Below are positions 36,682 through 44,576 of a stretch of DNA of 45,789 bases, piece after piece (position 1 is the stretch's first letter; each line of letters begins with the position of its first letter). Origin of the DNA: Candidatus Fibrimonadaceae bacterium (lineage in GTDB: Bacteria > Fibrobacterota > Fibrobacteria > Fibrobacterales > Fibrobacteraceae). The notes below the pieces were generated by a model. That model worked only from the letters and a program-made list of their open reading frames with translations. It was not told the DNA's origin and did not search any database. The stretch covers positions 1 to 45,789 of the forward strand of contig JAITFP010000053.1 in NCBI GenBank assembly GCA_031281275.1. Direction: 5' to 3'. Made by a program: the position numbers and the translations under genes.

Positions 36682-37146
36682 ATGTCGAAAAAACAGAAAT
36701 CAGAAATGATCATCGCAATGCAATTGATTGGCATGGAGCGATTTGAGGAAAGCGTAAATGACAACATTATGAAAGATAAGGAGTTGCTTCTTGCAATGAA
36801 TTCCGTTGAGGATGTATTGGGACATTTTCAGTGGAAAAAAAGCAAGCTAATGACTGAGGCTATTGACCGCTTCGTTTTGCCTCGTCTTGAAAATTTTGAT
36901 AACTTGGACAATATCAATGCAAGCTTTTTGGAATGGAAAAAGAAATGGCTTGAATACCATAATTATTTGTCGGAGAAAGACCCCGACAGAATGTTAGAGC
37001 TAGAAGAACAATACGATGAATCAGGAGAAAACTCCGAACTAGAAGAAATGACACTCCCTAAAGAATTTGAGTGGACCCCCGTTGACTATACTGCTGAACA
37101 ATGGCAAGACATAGCAGACCTTAAGCAGCAGAGTCAAGGAAATTAA
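36682..37146 (+). CDS. Acidic cytoplasmic protein, hypothetical
   Basis: 154 residues from ATG 36682; a GTG two codons upstream (36676) has better spacing to AAGGAG and may be the true start. Predominantly helical and acidic, with tryptophan-rich segments (FLEWKKKWLEYH, FEWTPVDYTAEQWQD) and an acidic stretch in the middle (LELEEQYDESGENSELEE). No signal, membrane segment or recognised motif. Monocistronic with a strong promoter and ribosome-binding site, so probably a real, well-expressed lineage-specific gene. Confidence 0.65.
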   Translation: MSKKQKSEMIIAMQLIGMERFEESVNDNIMKDKELLLAMNSVEDVLGHFQWKKSKLMTEAIDRFVLPRLENFDNLDNINASFLEWKKKWLEYHNYLSEKDPDRMLELEEQYDESGENSELEEMTLPKEFEWTPVDYTAEQWQDIADLKQQSQGN

Positions 37147-37164
37147 TTAACCGCTGGAAAAAAA

Positions 37165-38049
37165 TTAACCGCCCTTTTCAAACCTTACGAATTGAGCAAC
37201 CGAAAGGCTTGAAATGCCGAGTTTCTTTTGCTCTTCTGCCAAAATTCCAGAAACGGTTTTTTTGTCATCGCTGTAAAACGCTTGTTCTAAAAGGCATAAT
37301 TGTTTCAGGGCTTTTTTAAGGCGACCCTCCACTGCACGGTCTAAAAATTCGGCTTTGGTTTTGCCTTCGTTTTTAACCTGCTCAAGCGCTATTCCTTTTT
37401 CCTTTTCAATGAGTTCTGGTTGCAAATCGCTTTCGGTAAGCGCAACTGGGTTTGACATGGTTACGTGCAAAGCAATGGTTTTTGCCACGGCTTGAACAGC
37501 CTCTTTGCCGCCATTTGGACTGCCTTCAAAAGCGAGCTTTACAATTGTACCTATTTTACCGATACTGTGAGAATCGCTGTGAGAATAATAGGCAACAACT
37601 TCGTTTGCTCCAATGGGCACAACGGCAAATTTGCGAATTTCAATTTTCTCGCCTATTTTTGCGAGTACCTCGTCTATTCGACCCTTAACGGTAATTGAGC
37701 CAACTGGCAAATTCAATACTTCTTCTACTGTGCCTGCACTGCTAGCTTTAATGGCTGCTGAAATATCAGAGCCGAGTTTTATGAAATCTTCGCCTTTGGC
37801 AACAAAATCTGTTTCGCAGGTTAGCACAAAGGCAAAAGCTTTGGTTTCGCTGTAGCCAATAAATACAGAGCCTTCTTTTGCATCTTTGTCTGCGCGTTTC
37901 AAGGCTACATCTGCACCTTGCTTGCGCAGGTATTCAATAGCCTTTTCAATATCGCCTTCGCAAACTGTTAGAGCTTCTTTGCATTTCATCATGCCCACGC
38001 CTGTTTTTTCGCGCAGGGAATTTACCATAGATGCGGTTATAGCTGCCAT
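37165..38049 (-). CDS. tsf: Elongation factor Ts
   Basis: 294 residues. N-terminal UBA-like domain ITASMVNSLREKTGVGMM KCKEAL pattern, the EF-Tu-contacting CETDFVAK (TDFV, about 80), dimerisation region and C-terminal module. It exchanges GDP for GTP on EF-Tu. The start overlaps the rpsB stop as TAATG, and rpsB-tsf is the standard bacterial order; pyrH and frr do not follow here. Confidence 0.97.
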   Translation of the reverse strand: MAAITASMVNSLREKTGVGMMKCKEALTVCEGDIEKAIEYLRKQGADVALKRADKDAKEGSVFIGYSETKAFAFVLTCETDFVAKGEDFIKLGSDISAAIKASSAGTVEEVLNLPVGSITVKGRIDEVLAKIGEKIEIRKFAVVPIGANEVVAYYSHSDSHSIGKIGTIVKLAFEGSPNGGKEAVQAVAKTIALHVTMSNPVALTESDLQPELIEKEKGIALEQVKNEGKTKAEFLDRAVEGRLKKALKQLCLLEQAFYSDDKKTVSGILAEEQKKLGISSLSVAQFVRFEKGG

Positions 38050-38795
38050 TATGCCTTCTCCTCAGCCGCTTTTTCTGCGGTCTTTTCTTTGTTGTTTGGT
38101 GAATTAAACGATGGGTTTTGGCGCGGAACAACATTTGATGCCAAATAATCCACAAGAAGCACCACTGAGCGCAGAGCGTCGTCGTTTGCTGGAATTGGGT
38201 ATTGAACTAGTTCTGGGTTTACATTTGTGTCGCAAATTCCTATTATTGGTATGCGCAAGCGACGTGCCTCAGAAACAGCGATATGCTCGTGGTTCAAATC
38301 GGTTATAACAACAACTCCGGGCAATTGGCTCATTTCTCTGATTCCGCCAAAAACATTCAAAAGTTTTGAACGCTCGCGGTTTTTGTCTAAAACTTCTTTT
38401 TTGCTCATCTGCCTGAAAACGCCTTGGTTTTCCATATCGTCTATTTTGTCTATTTGCTTAATCGATTTGCGCACAGTTTGGAAATTGGTTAACATTCCGC
38501 CAAGCCAGCGGTTTGTGACATAAAAATGGTTGCATTTTGCGGCTGCATCTTGCACGGCTTTTTGGGCGGTGGGTTTGGTGCCAACAAAAAGAACTGTGCG
38601 GTTATTGCCCGAAATTCTGGCTATTGCCTGACCAGCGGCATCTAAAAGCTGCCTGGTTTTTTCCAAATTCAGCACGTGAATGCTGTTTTTTTCGGTTAAA
38701 ATGTAGGGTTTCATTTTTGGGTTCCAGCGTCTGGTTTGGTGCCCAAAGTGCGAGCCTGCGGCAAGCAGGTCTTCTATAGAAGGCAAATTAGCCAT
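38049..38795 (-). CDS. rpsB: 30S ribosomal protein S2
   Basis: 248 residues: LLAAGSHFGHQTRRWNPKMKPYI, the central coiled region, FVGTKPTAQ, NRWLGGMLTNF, LPGVVVITDLNHEHIAVSEA and IPIIGICDTNVNPE, all conserved in S2. C-terminal tail is charged (EEKA). GGAGATG precedes the ATG. A leader of about 95 nt with a consensus promoter lies upstream. Confidence 0.97.
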   Translation of the reverse strand: MANLPSIEDLLAAGSHFGHQTRRWNPKMKPYILTEKNSIHVLNLEKTRQLLDAAGQAIARISGNNRTVLFVGTKPTAQKAVQDAAAKCNHFYVTNRWLGGMLTNFQTVRKSIKQIDKIDDMENQGVFRQMSKKEVLDKNRERSKLLNVFGGIREMSQLPGVVVITDLNHEHIAVSEARRLRIPIIGICDTNVNPELVQYPIPANDDALRSVVLLVDYLASNVVPRQNPSFNSPNNKEKTAEKAAEEKA

Positions 38796-38890
38796 ATCAT
38801 CTCCATTTGGTTGTTCTTCCTAGCTGTTTATACATCCGAGCATTTCTGCCACCGAGGATGCTGAAACGCAGCCAGTGTTTTTTTAGGTTG
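38796..38890 (-). promoter_or_regulatory. rpsB 5' leader with possible alternative hairpins
   Basis: The transcript leader contains AGCAT...ATGCT and the overlapping CATCC...GGATG, which cannot form together, ending near GGAG of rpsB. Leaders of S2 operons are often autoregulated by S2; whether this one belongs to a known family cannot be judged by eye. Confidence 0.4.
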
Positions 38891-38897
38891 GTCTATA

Positions 38898-38926
38898 AAT
38901 ATAGAAATTTTTGACCGGTTTGTCAA
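38898..38926 (-). promoter_or_regulatory. Consensus sigma70-type promoter of rpsB-tsf
   Basis: TTGACA (38921-38926), 17-nt spacer, TATATT (38898-38903), the latter preceded by TTTC. The clearest full promoter in the window. Confidence 0.85.
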
Positions 38927-38927
38927 C

Positions 38928-39461
38928 CTATCCCTCTACCCATTCCCCCAGAACCTCTTTAAACTTAAAGCTATATTGCAAACGGTCTATGCCGTCTTCA
39001 ACGTTTTTTTGCCTTTTTTCCCAAAAATGGAAAACAAAGCCGCCCAAAAATCTGGATAGTCCATTTGATTTTGAATGCCTTGACCCGGCAATGCCACCCA
39101 TGCTCCTTGTTGGCACATTTGGAGCACCTATGCCCATTTCAAGGATTTTTATCATCAAAGGTGGCGGAATATGCTGCAAGTCGCAACAAGTTGGCACTAA
39201 ACCTTCAAAACTATAGCCAGGGATTGTTCCAGAAACAAGGGGTTGTTTGTGTTCCAAGCAGTTTGATGCCAAATTTTCTTTGGTCACGGTTTTCAATTTC
39301 CGTATCCATGCCCCTTTTGTTGAATCCTGCACTTCTCTGCGTAATGCGCCAAACTGGGTGGCTGGCAAAAATGTTGCCAAACAATATGGGCATATACGCA
39401 AATCCAGCGAACTTATTTCTATGCGAACCGGCTCCTGCGCTGAACAAAATGAACATAGCAT
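38928..39461 (-). CDS. Cys-rich zinc-ribbon protein, hypothetical
   Basis: 177 residues: N-terminal CSFC and CPYC pairs (about 3-27) forming a zinc ribbon, then a basic region (GAWIRKLKTV), a block with C..H..PCxD-like residues (LVPTCCDLQHIPPPLMIKIL) and a C-terminal aromatic-rich segment (FVFHFWEKRQKN). No family recognised. It follows the sigma factor gene by 16 nt in the same direction and is probably co-transcribed, so a link to transcription or stress is possible but unproven. Confidence 0.65.
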   Translation of the reverse strand: MLCSFCSAQEPVRIEISSLDLRICPYCLATFLPATQFGALRREVQDSTKGAWIRKLKTVTKENLASNCLEHKQPLVSGTIPGYSFEGLVPTCCDLQHIPPPLMIKILEMGIGAPNVPTRSMGGIAGSRHSKSNGLSRFLGGFVFHFWEKRQKNVEDGIDRLQYSFKFKEVLGEWVEG

Positions 39462-39477
39462 TGGATTTTTACCTTAA

Positions 39478-40344
39478 TTATGAGTCTGTCAAAATATCTT
39501 TCAGGTCTTTTGCGGTGCGAAGTTTTGCCATGGCAGATTCCCTGTATTGACGTACTTTTTCTTTTGTTAAGCCCGTGGTTTGGGCTATTTCTTGCAAATT
39601 GTTTTTTGCGCCGGAGTCAAAGCCGTAAAACAGGTCTATAACCTTTAGCTCAGTTGGTGTTAAATACTCAGAAAGCAGCTTTTTTATTAAGCCCTTTTTG
39701 GTTTTTTGGAAAAATACACTTGAAGCATCGTCTGAAGGGTCTGGGGTTATGCTTATAAGGCTGGTATCGCCATCTTCGCCTATTGGGGCATCTAAACTGG
39801 AAGATTTTACGCCCATTTGCAGAATTTTTTCTATTTCTTCGGCATTGTAGCGGCTGTATCCTTCCAAGGATTTTGGGTCAACAACCTGAGTTCCGCCCAC
39901 AACTTGCTTTAACCTGCCGCCTTTTCTCGCAAAACGGCGAAGTATAAGCTCTTTTTCTGCGGAAATACGCACCAAACGGGCTTTTTCGTTGATTGCCTTT
40001 ATTATATTTTGCCTAACCCACCACACAGCATAGCTTATGAATTTTATGTTTTTGGAGGAATCAAAGCGAACTGCTGCCTCCATTAGCCCTAAATTGCCTT
40101 CGTTTATTAAATCGTTTAAATCCAATCCCTGCCCTTTGTAAAGGTTTGCAACGCGAATCACAAAACGCAAATTTGCCTTTACCAAATGGTTTAGGGCGGC
40201 TTTATCGCCATTAGATACTTTTTGAAGCAAAAGATTTTCTTCGTCTCTTGTAAGCAAGGGTATTTGCGATATTTCATTCAAATATTGAAAATACACATTC
40301 CGCTTTATTTTGGGCTTTGCTTCTTTGACGATCTTTAAAGTCAT
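39478..40344 (-). CDS. rpoD: Primary-type sigma-70 factor (RpoD/SigA-like)
   Basis: 288 residues, the short form seen in Bacteroidetes-like lineages (no region 1.1). Region 1.2 YLNEISQIPLLTRDEE, 2.1-2.2 LVKANLRFVIRVA and LDLNDLINEGNLGLMEA, 2.3-2.4 KFISYAVWWVRQNIIKAI, region 3 DAPIGEDGDTSL, region 4.1 LTPTELKVIDLFYGF, region 4.2 LQEIAQTTGLTKEKVRQYRESAMAKLR. Region 2.4 is close to consensus, whereas the 4.2 recognition helix has KEKVRQYRESAM in place of the usual RERIRQIExKAL. That fits promoters that depend on the -10 more than the -35. Symbol given on similarity; a group 2 paralogue cannot be excluded. Confidence 0.88.
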   Translation of the reverse strand: MTLKIVKEAKPKIKRNVYFQYLNEISQIPLLTRDEENLLLQKVSNGDKAALNHLVKANLRFVIRVANLYKGQGLDLNDLINEGNLGLMEAAVRFDSSKNIKFISYAVWWVRQNIIKAINEKARLVRISAEKELILRRFARKGGRLKQVVGGTQVVDPKSLEGYSRYNAEEIEKILQMGVKSSSLDAPIGEDGDTSLISITPDPSDDASSVFFQKTKKGLIKKLLSEYLTPTELKVIDLFYGFDSGAKNNLQEIAQTTGLTKEKVRQYRESAMAKLRTAKDLKDILTDS

Positions 40345-40350
40345 AACTCA

Positions 40351-40379
40351 AATTTAATTTTTTTTATTGATTTTGTCAA
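40351..40379 (-). promoter_or_regulatory. rpoD promoter TTGACA-N17-TAAATT-N6-ATG
   Basis: TTGACA at 40374-40379, spacer 17 nt, TAAATT at 40351-40356, which ends 6 nt before the ATG at 40344. A full two-box promoter that still predicts a leaderless message. Confidence 0.75.
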
Positions 40380-40473
40380 TAGATATAGGCAAATTTTCCG
40401 ATTTTCTGCGAAAAAAAATGATATATCTTCAAAAAAATCAATTATTTGTCAAAAATCGGTCACTATTTTGTCT

Positions 40474-41856
40474 TTACTCCCAATCCATAGCAGCAGAGCG
40501 ACCTGGAAGTTCGTTTTCAAAAGAATTGTCAAAGAAATAGTCGTTTTGCCTTGTTGAACCTATAACAGCGTGCCAAAGAGCGCCTTCCGTATCTATTTTT
40601 TTACGCTCGCTAATCACATAAGCAAGAGGAACAAGAACAAATGTTCCATTGATACTTCCTATCACCAAATCGGTTTGCCCCGCCATTGCCGCGTGAACGG
40701 CATTTTCGGCAAGCTGAAAGCAGAAAATGGCATCGGAACTGTTTGCTGGAATGCTCCTTATTATGTAGCTAGGGTCTATGTATTTTATATTTATCACTTT
40801 GCCGATTTTCTTAAAATGCTCGGCAATTTTATCCACTAAAAAATGCCCTATATCGTGTTTTAACACATTGCCGCTTGCATCTTTTGCCGCCGCTGTGTTG
40901 AATAAATCTTGCCCCGCACCCTCTGCCACAACCATAACAGCGTGGTCTTTTCGATGCTTGAAAAAACGTCTGTCAAGAGCTTTGAAAAGCCCGTCGTGAC
41001 CCTCCAGCACAAGGGGTACTTCTGGTATTAGGCAGAAATTGGTAACCGAGCTTGCAAGGCTTGCATGTGCGGCTATAAAGCCGGAATCGCGCCCCATAAT
41101 TTTTACCAGCCCAAGCCCGTTTGGAATTCCGTTAGCCTCAACGTGTGCGCTTTTTATTATTTCAGCGGCAGATTGAACGCAGGTGTCAAAACCAAATGTG
41201 CGGTCAATAAGGTTCAAATCGTTGTCTATGGTTTTTGGAATGCAAACCACCGAAATAGGAGCCTTTCTTTTGGTAATTTCCTTAACTATATCTTGCGCAC
41301 CGCGCAGGGTGCCATCTCCGCCCACGCAAAAAAGAATATTCACATTGAGCCGCTGCATGAGAGTATCCACCATTACCTTTGGGTCTTGACCGCCCCTTGA
41401 GCTGCCTAATACGGTGCCACCGGCTTCGTGAATATCGTCAACTCCTTTAACTGTCAAATTCACCGGACTAAGTCCGTAATGAGGATTTAACCCTTGGTAG
41501 CCGTAGCGAATGCCAAATATTTGCCTAACGCCGTAATCGTAAGCTAAAACCTCAACCAAGCCCTTGATTACATTGTTTAGTCCTGGGCACAGCCCTCCAC
41601 AGGTGACTATTGCCACCCTAGTTTGAACAGGGTCGTGGAATAATTTTTTTCGCGGTCCGGCTATTTCCAAAGAGGGAATTTCCTCTTTTCTATGCATTAG
41701 TGATTCTATTTGCACAATTTCGGTGGCAAGGCTTACCCGGCTATTTTCATCCACAAAAGCCTGATTTTTAACCGGAGACTCCAGCTCCGGCTTCCCTATG
41801 GAAGAAACATTCAAATTATACTCTTTTGGATGAGCACAAATTTCATTCAGATTCAT
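40474..41856 (-). CDS. 6-phosphofructokinase, long (group II/plant-like) form
   Basis: 460 residues: an N-terminal extension of about 75 residues, then VAIVTCGGLCPGLNNVI, LGSSRGGQ, GGDGTLRGA (about 177), CIPKTIDNDL, MGRDSGFIA and the substrate-binding RSIPANSSDAI. GGDGT predicts use of ATP; PPi enzymes usually have GGDDS and KTIDGD. It phosphorylates fructose 6-phosphate in glycolysis. Leadered, AGAGGAG before the ATG. A second kinase with PPi specificity is often present in such bacteria but is not in this window. Confidence 0.92.
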   Translation of the reverse strand: MNLNEICAHPKEYNLNVSSIGKPELESPVKNQAFVDENSRVSLATEIVQIESLMHRKEEIPSLEIAGPRKKLFHDPVQTRVAIVTCGGLCPGLNNVIKGLVEVLAYDYGVRQIFGIRYGYQGLNPHYGLSPVNLTVKGVDDIHEAGGTVLGSSRGGQDPKVMVDTLMQRLNVNILFCVGGDGTLRGAQDIVKEITKRKAPISVVCIPKTIDNDLNLIDRTFGFDTCVQSAAEIIKSAHVEANGIPNGLGLVKIMGRDSGFIAAHASLASSVTNFCLIPEVPLVLEGHDGLFKALDRRFFKHRKDHAVMVVAEGAGQDLFNTAAAKDASGNVLKHDIGHFLVDKIAEHFKKIGKVINIKYIDPSYIIRSIPANSSDAIFCFQLAENAVHAAMAGQTDLVIGSINGTFVLVPLAYVISERKKIDTEGALWHAVIGSTRQNDYFFDNSFENELPGRSAAMDWE

Positions 41857-41920
41857 GATTCTCCTCTTGACCTAACCATTCCATAGGGATTAAAGTAGAA
41901 AATTAAATATAGATCTTTTC

Positions 41921-41926
41921 TATATT
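41921..41926 (+). promoter_or_regulatory. -10-like TTTTC-TATATT, 6 nt before the GH45 gene
   Basis: Leaderless type. Confidence 0.65.
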
Positions 41927-41932
41927 ACGATT

Positions 41933-43234
41933 ATGCGCGTATTTTTGTTTGCCGTAGCTTTGGTGCTCGCTGTTTTGGGATGCAGCGATGGCAAGCTCAA
42001 TTTCTTGCTTGTTTTTTGGGGAGACCACGAAGAATCCAGCTCAAGCAGGGAGAGAATCCAAAAAGAGCCGAAATCTAGTTCAAGTGCTCCGATATTAAGT
42101 AGTTCTAGCATTATTATAATAAATAGCAGCAGTAGCATTAGCAGTAGTAGTGTAGATAGTAGCAGCGACAGTAGTTCTAGCGAAGAAATGCCGTCATATT
42201 CCTCAGCTGAAGAGCCGCCAGTGCTTAGTTCCAGCTCCAGTTCCAAAGGGGTTAGGTCTAGCTCTTCAAAAACAGATAGTAATGGTAATACGTATGTAGA
42301 CTATCCTACCCTTAACGAAGGCGCAGCAGGTGTTCAAAAAGGTTGGGCAAGCCGTTATTGGGATGGCTGCAAACAGGATTGCTCGTGGCTACATAAAAAT
42401 AAAGGTATAAAACCTTTTAGAATTTGCAAAAATTGCGATAAAACCAATAAAGAAATTTCTACTTATTTCAAACGTCCAGACTGGAGTGAGTGGTTTACGG
42501 GTTACGATGGCGTGGAAAGTAGTTGCACAGGTGGCAAAGCCTACGCCTGCTGGGATATGGCTCCCATTGCCATTAACGATACTCTAGCTTATGGATTTGC
42601 AGCTGTGAATCCAGACGTAATTGAATGTGGTGCGTGTTATCAACTTGAATTTGATGGCAATTGGCACAGCAATCCAAATCCAAGACCAACTAATAGAGCT
42701 ATTAAAGGAAAAACAATGATAGTTATGGCAAGTAATATAGGAGGCGTTGAACTAAATCAGTTTGATATTATGATTCCAGGTGGCGGTACAGGCGATTTCG
42801 ACAGTTTTTCTAATCAACTTGGTATTAAAAATACAGATTGGAAAATGGGGCAAGAAGACGTAACATTTGGTGGTTTGTTAACCAATTGCTTATATGATGG
42901 CATAAATATGGTACTTGGCCTTAATGGTGCGAATGCTATTCGAGATGGTTCTCACAGAGCAAATCTGGAACAGTGGCAAGAATGTCTTAGAATAGGATGC
43001 AAAAGAATTTTTTCCAATAAAGCAAAAGAACTTTACGATGGTTGCTTATGGCACGTAGATTGGTTTATGGCGGCAGATAACCCTACTCTTTATTATAAAA
43101 AAGTTGACTGCCCTAAATATTTAATTGATAAATATACTTCTTCCATTGATACAGAACCGCCAGCCTTGCCCGAAAATCCTAATGTTCCGTGTTTAATTAA
43201 TGGCAATGACTGCAGACAAATGGGGTGGTGGTAA
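41933..43234 (+). CDS. Glycoside hydrolase family 45 endoglucanase lipoprotein
   Basis: 433 residues: lipobox VLGC (Cys about 17), a Ser-rich linker to about residue 115, then a GH45 domain. Family signatures are GWASRYWDGCKQDCSW (about 137-152, catalytic Asp in YWD), ECGACYQLEF (family CGxCYxL) and NQFDIMIPGGGTGDFD (about 276-291, second catalytic Asp in FD), with 16 or so cysteines for disulfides. It cleaves internal beta-1,4 bonds of cellulose or glucomannan by inversion at the cell surface. The C-terminus CLINGNDCRQMGWW is a short tail. A secreted barrel-like gene starts 1 nt after the stop. Confidence 0.9.
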   Translation: MRVFLFAVALVLAVLGCSDGKLNFLLVFWGDHEESSSSRERIQKEPKSSSSAPILSSSSIIIINSSSSISSSSVDSSSDSSSSEEMPSYSSAEEPPVLSSSSSSKGVRSSSSKTDSNGNTYVDYPTLNEGAAGVQKGWASRYWDGCKQDCSWLHKNKGIKPFRICKNCDKTNKEISTYFKRPDWSEWFTGYDGVESSCTGGKAYACWDMAPIAINDTLAYGFAAVNPDVIECGACYQLEFDGNWHSNPNPRPTNRAIKGKTMIVMASNIGGVELNQFDIMIPGGGTGDFDSFSNQLGIKNTDWKMGQEDVTFGGLLTNCLYDGINMVLGLNGANAIRDGSHRANLEQWQECLRIGCKRIFSNKAKELYDGCLWHVDWFMAADNPTLYYKKVDCPKYLIDKYTSSIDTEPPALPENPNVPCLINGNDCRQMGWW

Positions 43235-43235
43235 T

Positions 43236-43760
43236 ATGAAAAGTCTATTCATTGCAATTATATTTTTGCTGTTCCTTTCCACCCCAGCTTTTAGCGATAT
43301 AGGCGTAGGCGATGTGGGAGCGGAAATTGATTTAGGTTATTCCTCGCCAAACAAAGGGCTTTTGGGTGTCAGAATCTCGCCAGTGCCTTGGTCATTTGGT
43401 GTGATTTTAGGTTCAGTTGGCGTACTTTTAGGCTCAGTTGCAAATTACAGTGATTTTGGTCTTGCGTATTCTTATCATTTCACCAGCCGCACAGGTTTTT
43501 ATGCTTTTCAAAGCCATCATTATCTCAATTCCAAAGTGGGGAATATTTGGGAAATCAATTCAGGGGGAGGTTATCAAGACGTTTGGCTAAAACACTGGCT
43601 TGGTTATGTAGAACTTGGAATCCCCCTTTATATTGGAGGATACCGAGTTTTTCGGCATTACAGAGGAGGAATTCCATCAAATAGGCTAAAAAATGGAGAT
43701 TTAGCTTTAATAGAATTCCGAGCTGGTTTTGGCATAGGCTATTGGTTTGACCTCTTTTAG
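43236..43760 (+). CDS. Secreted barrel-like companion of the GH45 enzyme, hypothetical
   Basis: 174 residues: signal peptide ending near AFS-D (about 20), then Gly-rich alternating strands (GVGDVGAEIDLGYSS, FGVILGSVGVLLGSV, FRAGFGIGYWFDLF) and a C-terminal Phe, typical of small outer-membrane barrels. It begins 1 nt after the GH45 stop, so the two are co-translated; a role in holding or positioning the cellulase on the surface is a guess. A longer frame overlapping the cellulase is possible but ignores the signal peptide. Confidence 0.65.
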   Translation: MKSLFIAIIFLLFLSTPAFSDIGVGDVGAEIDLGYSSPNKGLLGVRISPVPWSFGVILGSVGVLLGSVANYSDFGLAYSYHFTSRTGFYAFQSHHYLNSKVGNIWEINSGGGYQDVWLKHWLGYVELGIPLYIGGYRVFRHYRGGIPSNRLKNGDLALIEFRAGFGIGYWFDLF

Positions 43761-43764
43761 AGCC

Positions 43765-44343
43765 TTACCAATTTTCGCCTAACACTTCAAAATAAGCCTG
43801 CGGATGCAAACAAGCTGGGCATAGTTTTGGTGCTTCGGCAGCTTCATGCAAAAAGCCGCAATTGCGGCAACGCCAAACTACCTTGCCATCTTTTTTGAAC
43901 ACTTTGCCATCTTTTAAATTGTTGTACAAATCGCGGTAGCGTTTTCCGTGCTGTTTTTCCGCAATGCATATATTTTCAAAGCAGGCAGCAACATCGGCAA
44001 AGCCTTCGTCCTTAGCTATTTTTGCAAATTTAGGATATATCTCCTTCCACTCTTCTTCTTCGCCATTTGCCGAAGCTTCTAGGTTTTCAAGTGTAGTGCC
44101 ATTTTTGCCAGCAGGGTAAGCTGCGGTAATTTCCACTGCGCCGCCTGACAAAAATTTCCAAAAACGTTCTGCGTGTTCTTTTTCTTGGCTTGCGGTTTCT
44201 TCAAAAATGGAAGCTATTTGTTCCAAGCCTTCTTTTTTCGCTATGCTCGCCCAGAAGGTGTAGCGATTGCGAGCCTGTGATTCACCTGCAAATGCGGTGA
44301 GCAAATTTTTTTCGGTTTGCGAACCTTTTATATCTTTAGACAT
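43765..44343 (-). CDS. rbr: Rubrerythrin
   Basis: 192 residues: an erythrin four-helix domain with di-iron ligands (AFAGESQARNRY, EETASQEKEHAERF, FENICIAEKQHGKRY) and a C-terminal rubredoxin domain with two CxxC-type knuckles (CRNCGF, CPACLHP). It reduces hydrogen peroxide in anaerobes using electrons from rubredoxin or NADH. AGGAG precedes the ATG; the 44370 TATATT is 26 nt upstream. Confidence 0.96.
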   Translation of the reverse strand: MSKDIKGSQTEKNLLTAFAGESQARNRYTFWASIAKKEGLEQIASIFEETASQEKEHAERFWKFLSGGAVEITAAYPAGKNGTTLENLEASANGEEEEWKEIYPKFAKIAKDEGFADVAACFENICIAEKQHGKRYRDLYNNLKDGKVFKKDGKVVWRCRNCGFLHEAAEAPKLCPACLHPQAYFEVLGENW

Positions 44344-44369
44344 AATTATTCTCCTTTGGTTAAAGGGTT

Positions 44370-44375
44370 AATATA
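44370..44375 (-). promoter_or_regulatory. -10-like TTAC-TATATT of rubrerythrin
   Basis: 26-nt leader with AGGAG; leadered type. Confidence 0.6.
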
Positions 44376-44393
44376 GTAAGTAAAGATTATTAC

Positions 44394-44399
44394 TATATT
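44394..44399 (+). promoter_or_regulatory. -10-like TTAC-TATATT, 6 nt before the Trm112-like gene
   Basis: Leaderless type; back to back with the rubrerythrin promoter. Confidence 0.65.
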
Positions 44400-44405
44400 C
44401 CTATT

Positions 44406-44573
44406 ATGATTTCCAAAGATTTACTCGAAATTTTATGTTGCCCAATAACAAAGCAGCCTTTGCAAGAAGGAGATGCAAACACCCTTGTTACCGCAGATAA
44501 AAAAATAGCCTACCCCATCAGAGGCGGCATTCCCGTTTTGCTCGCCGAAGAAGCTATACAGCTTGAGAATTGA
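44406..44573 (+). CDS. Trm112-family (UPF0434/YcaR-like) small protein
   Basis: 55 residues, too short to be picked up by length filters: MISKDLLEILCCPIT ... LVTADKKIAYPIRGGIPVLL. The order LxxILxCPxxKxxL...YPIxxGIPxLL is the Trm112/YcaR signature; the usual second CxxC pair is missing, as in many bacterial members. Trm112 proteins activate methyltransferases in eukaryotes; the bacterial role is less clear. Three nt before the ung start, so co-transcribed with it. Confidence 0.85.
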   Translation: MISKDLLEILCCPITKQPLQEGDANTLVTADKKIAYPIRGGIPVLLAEEAIQLEN

Positions 44574-44576
44574 AAA

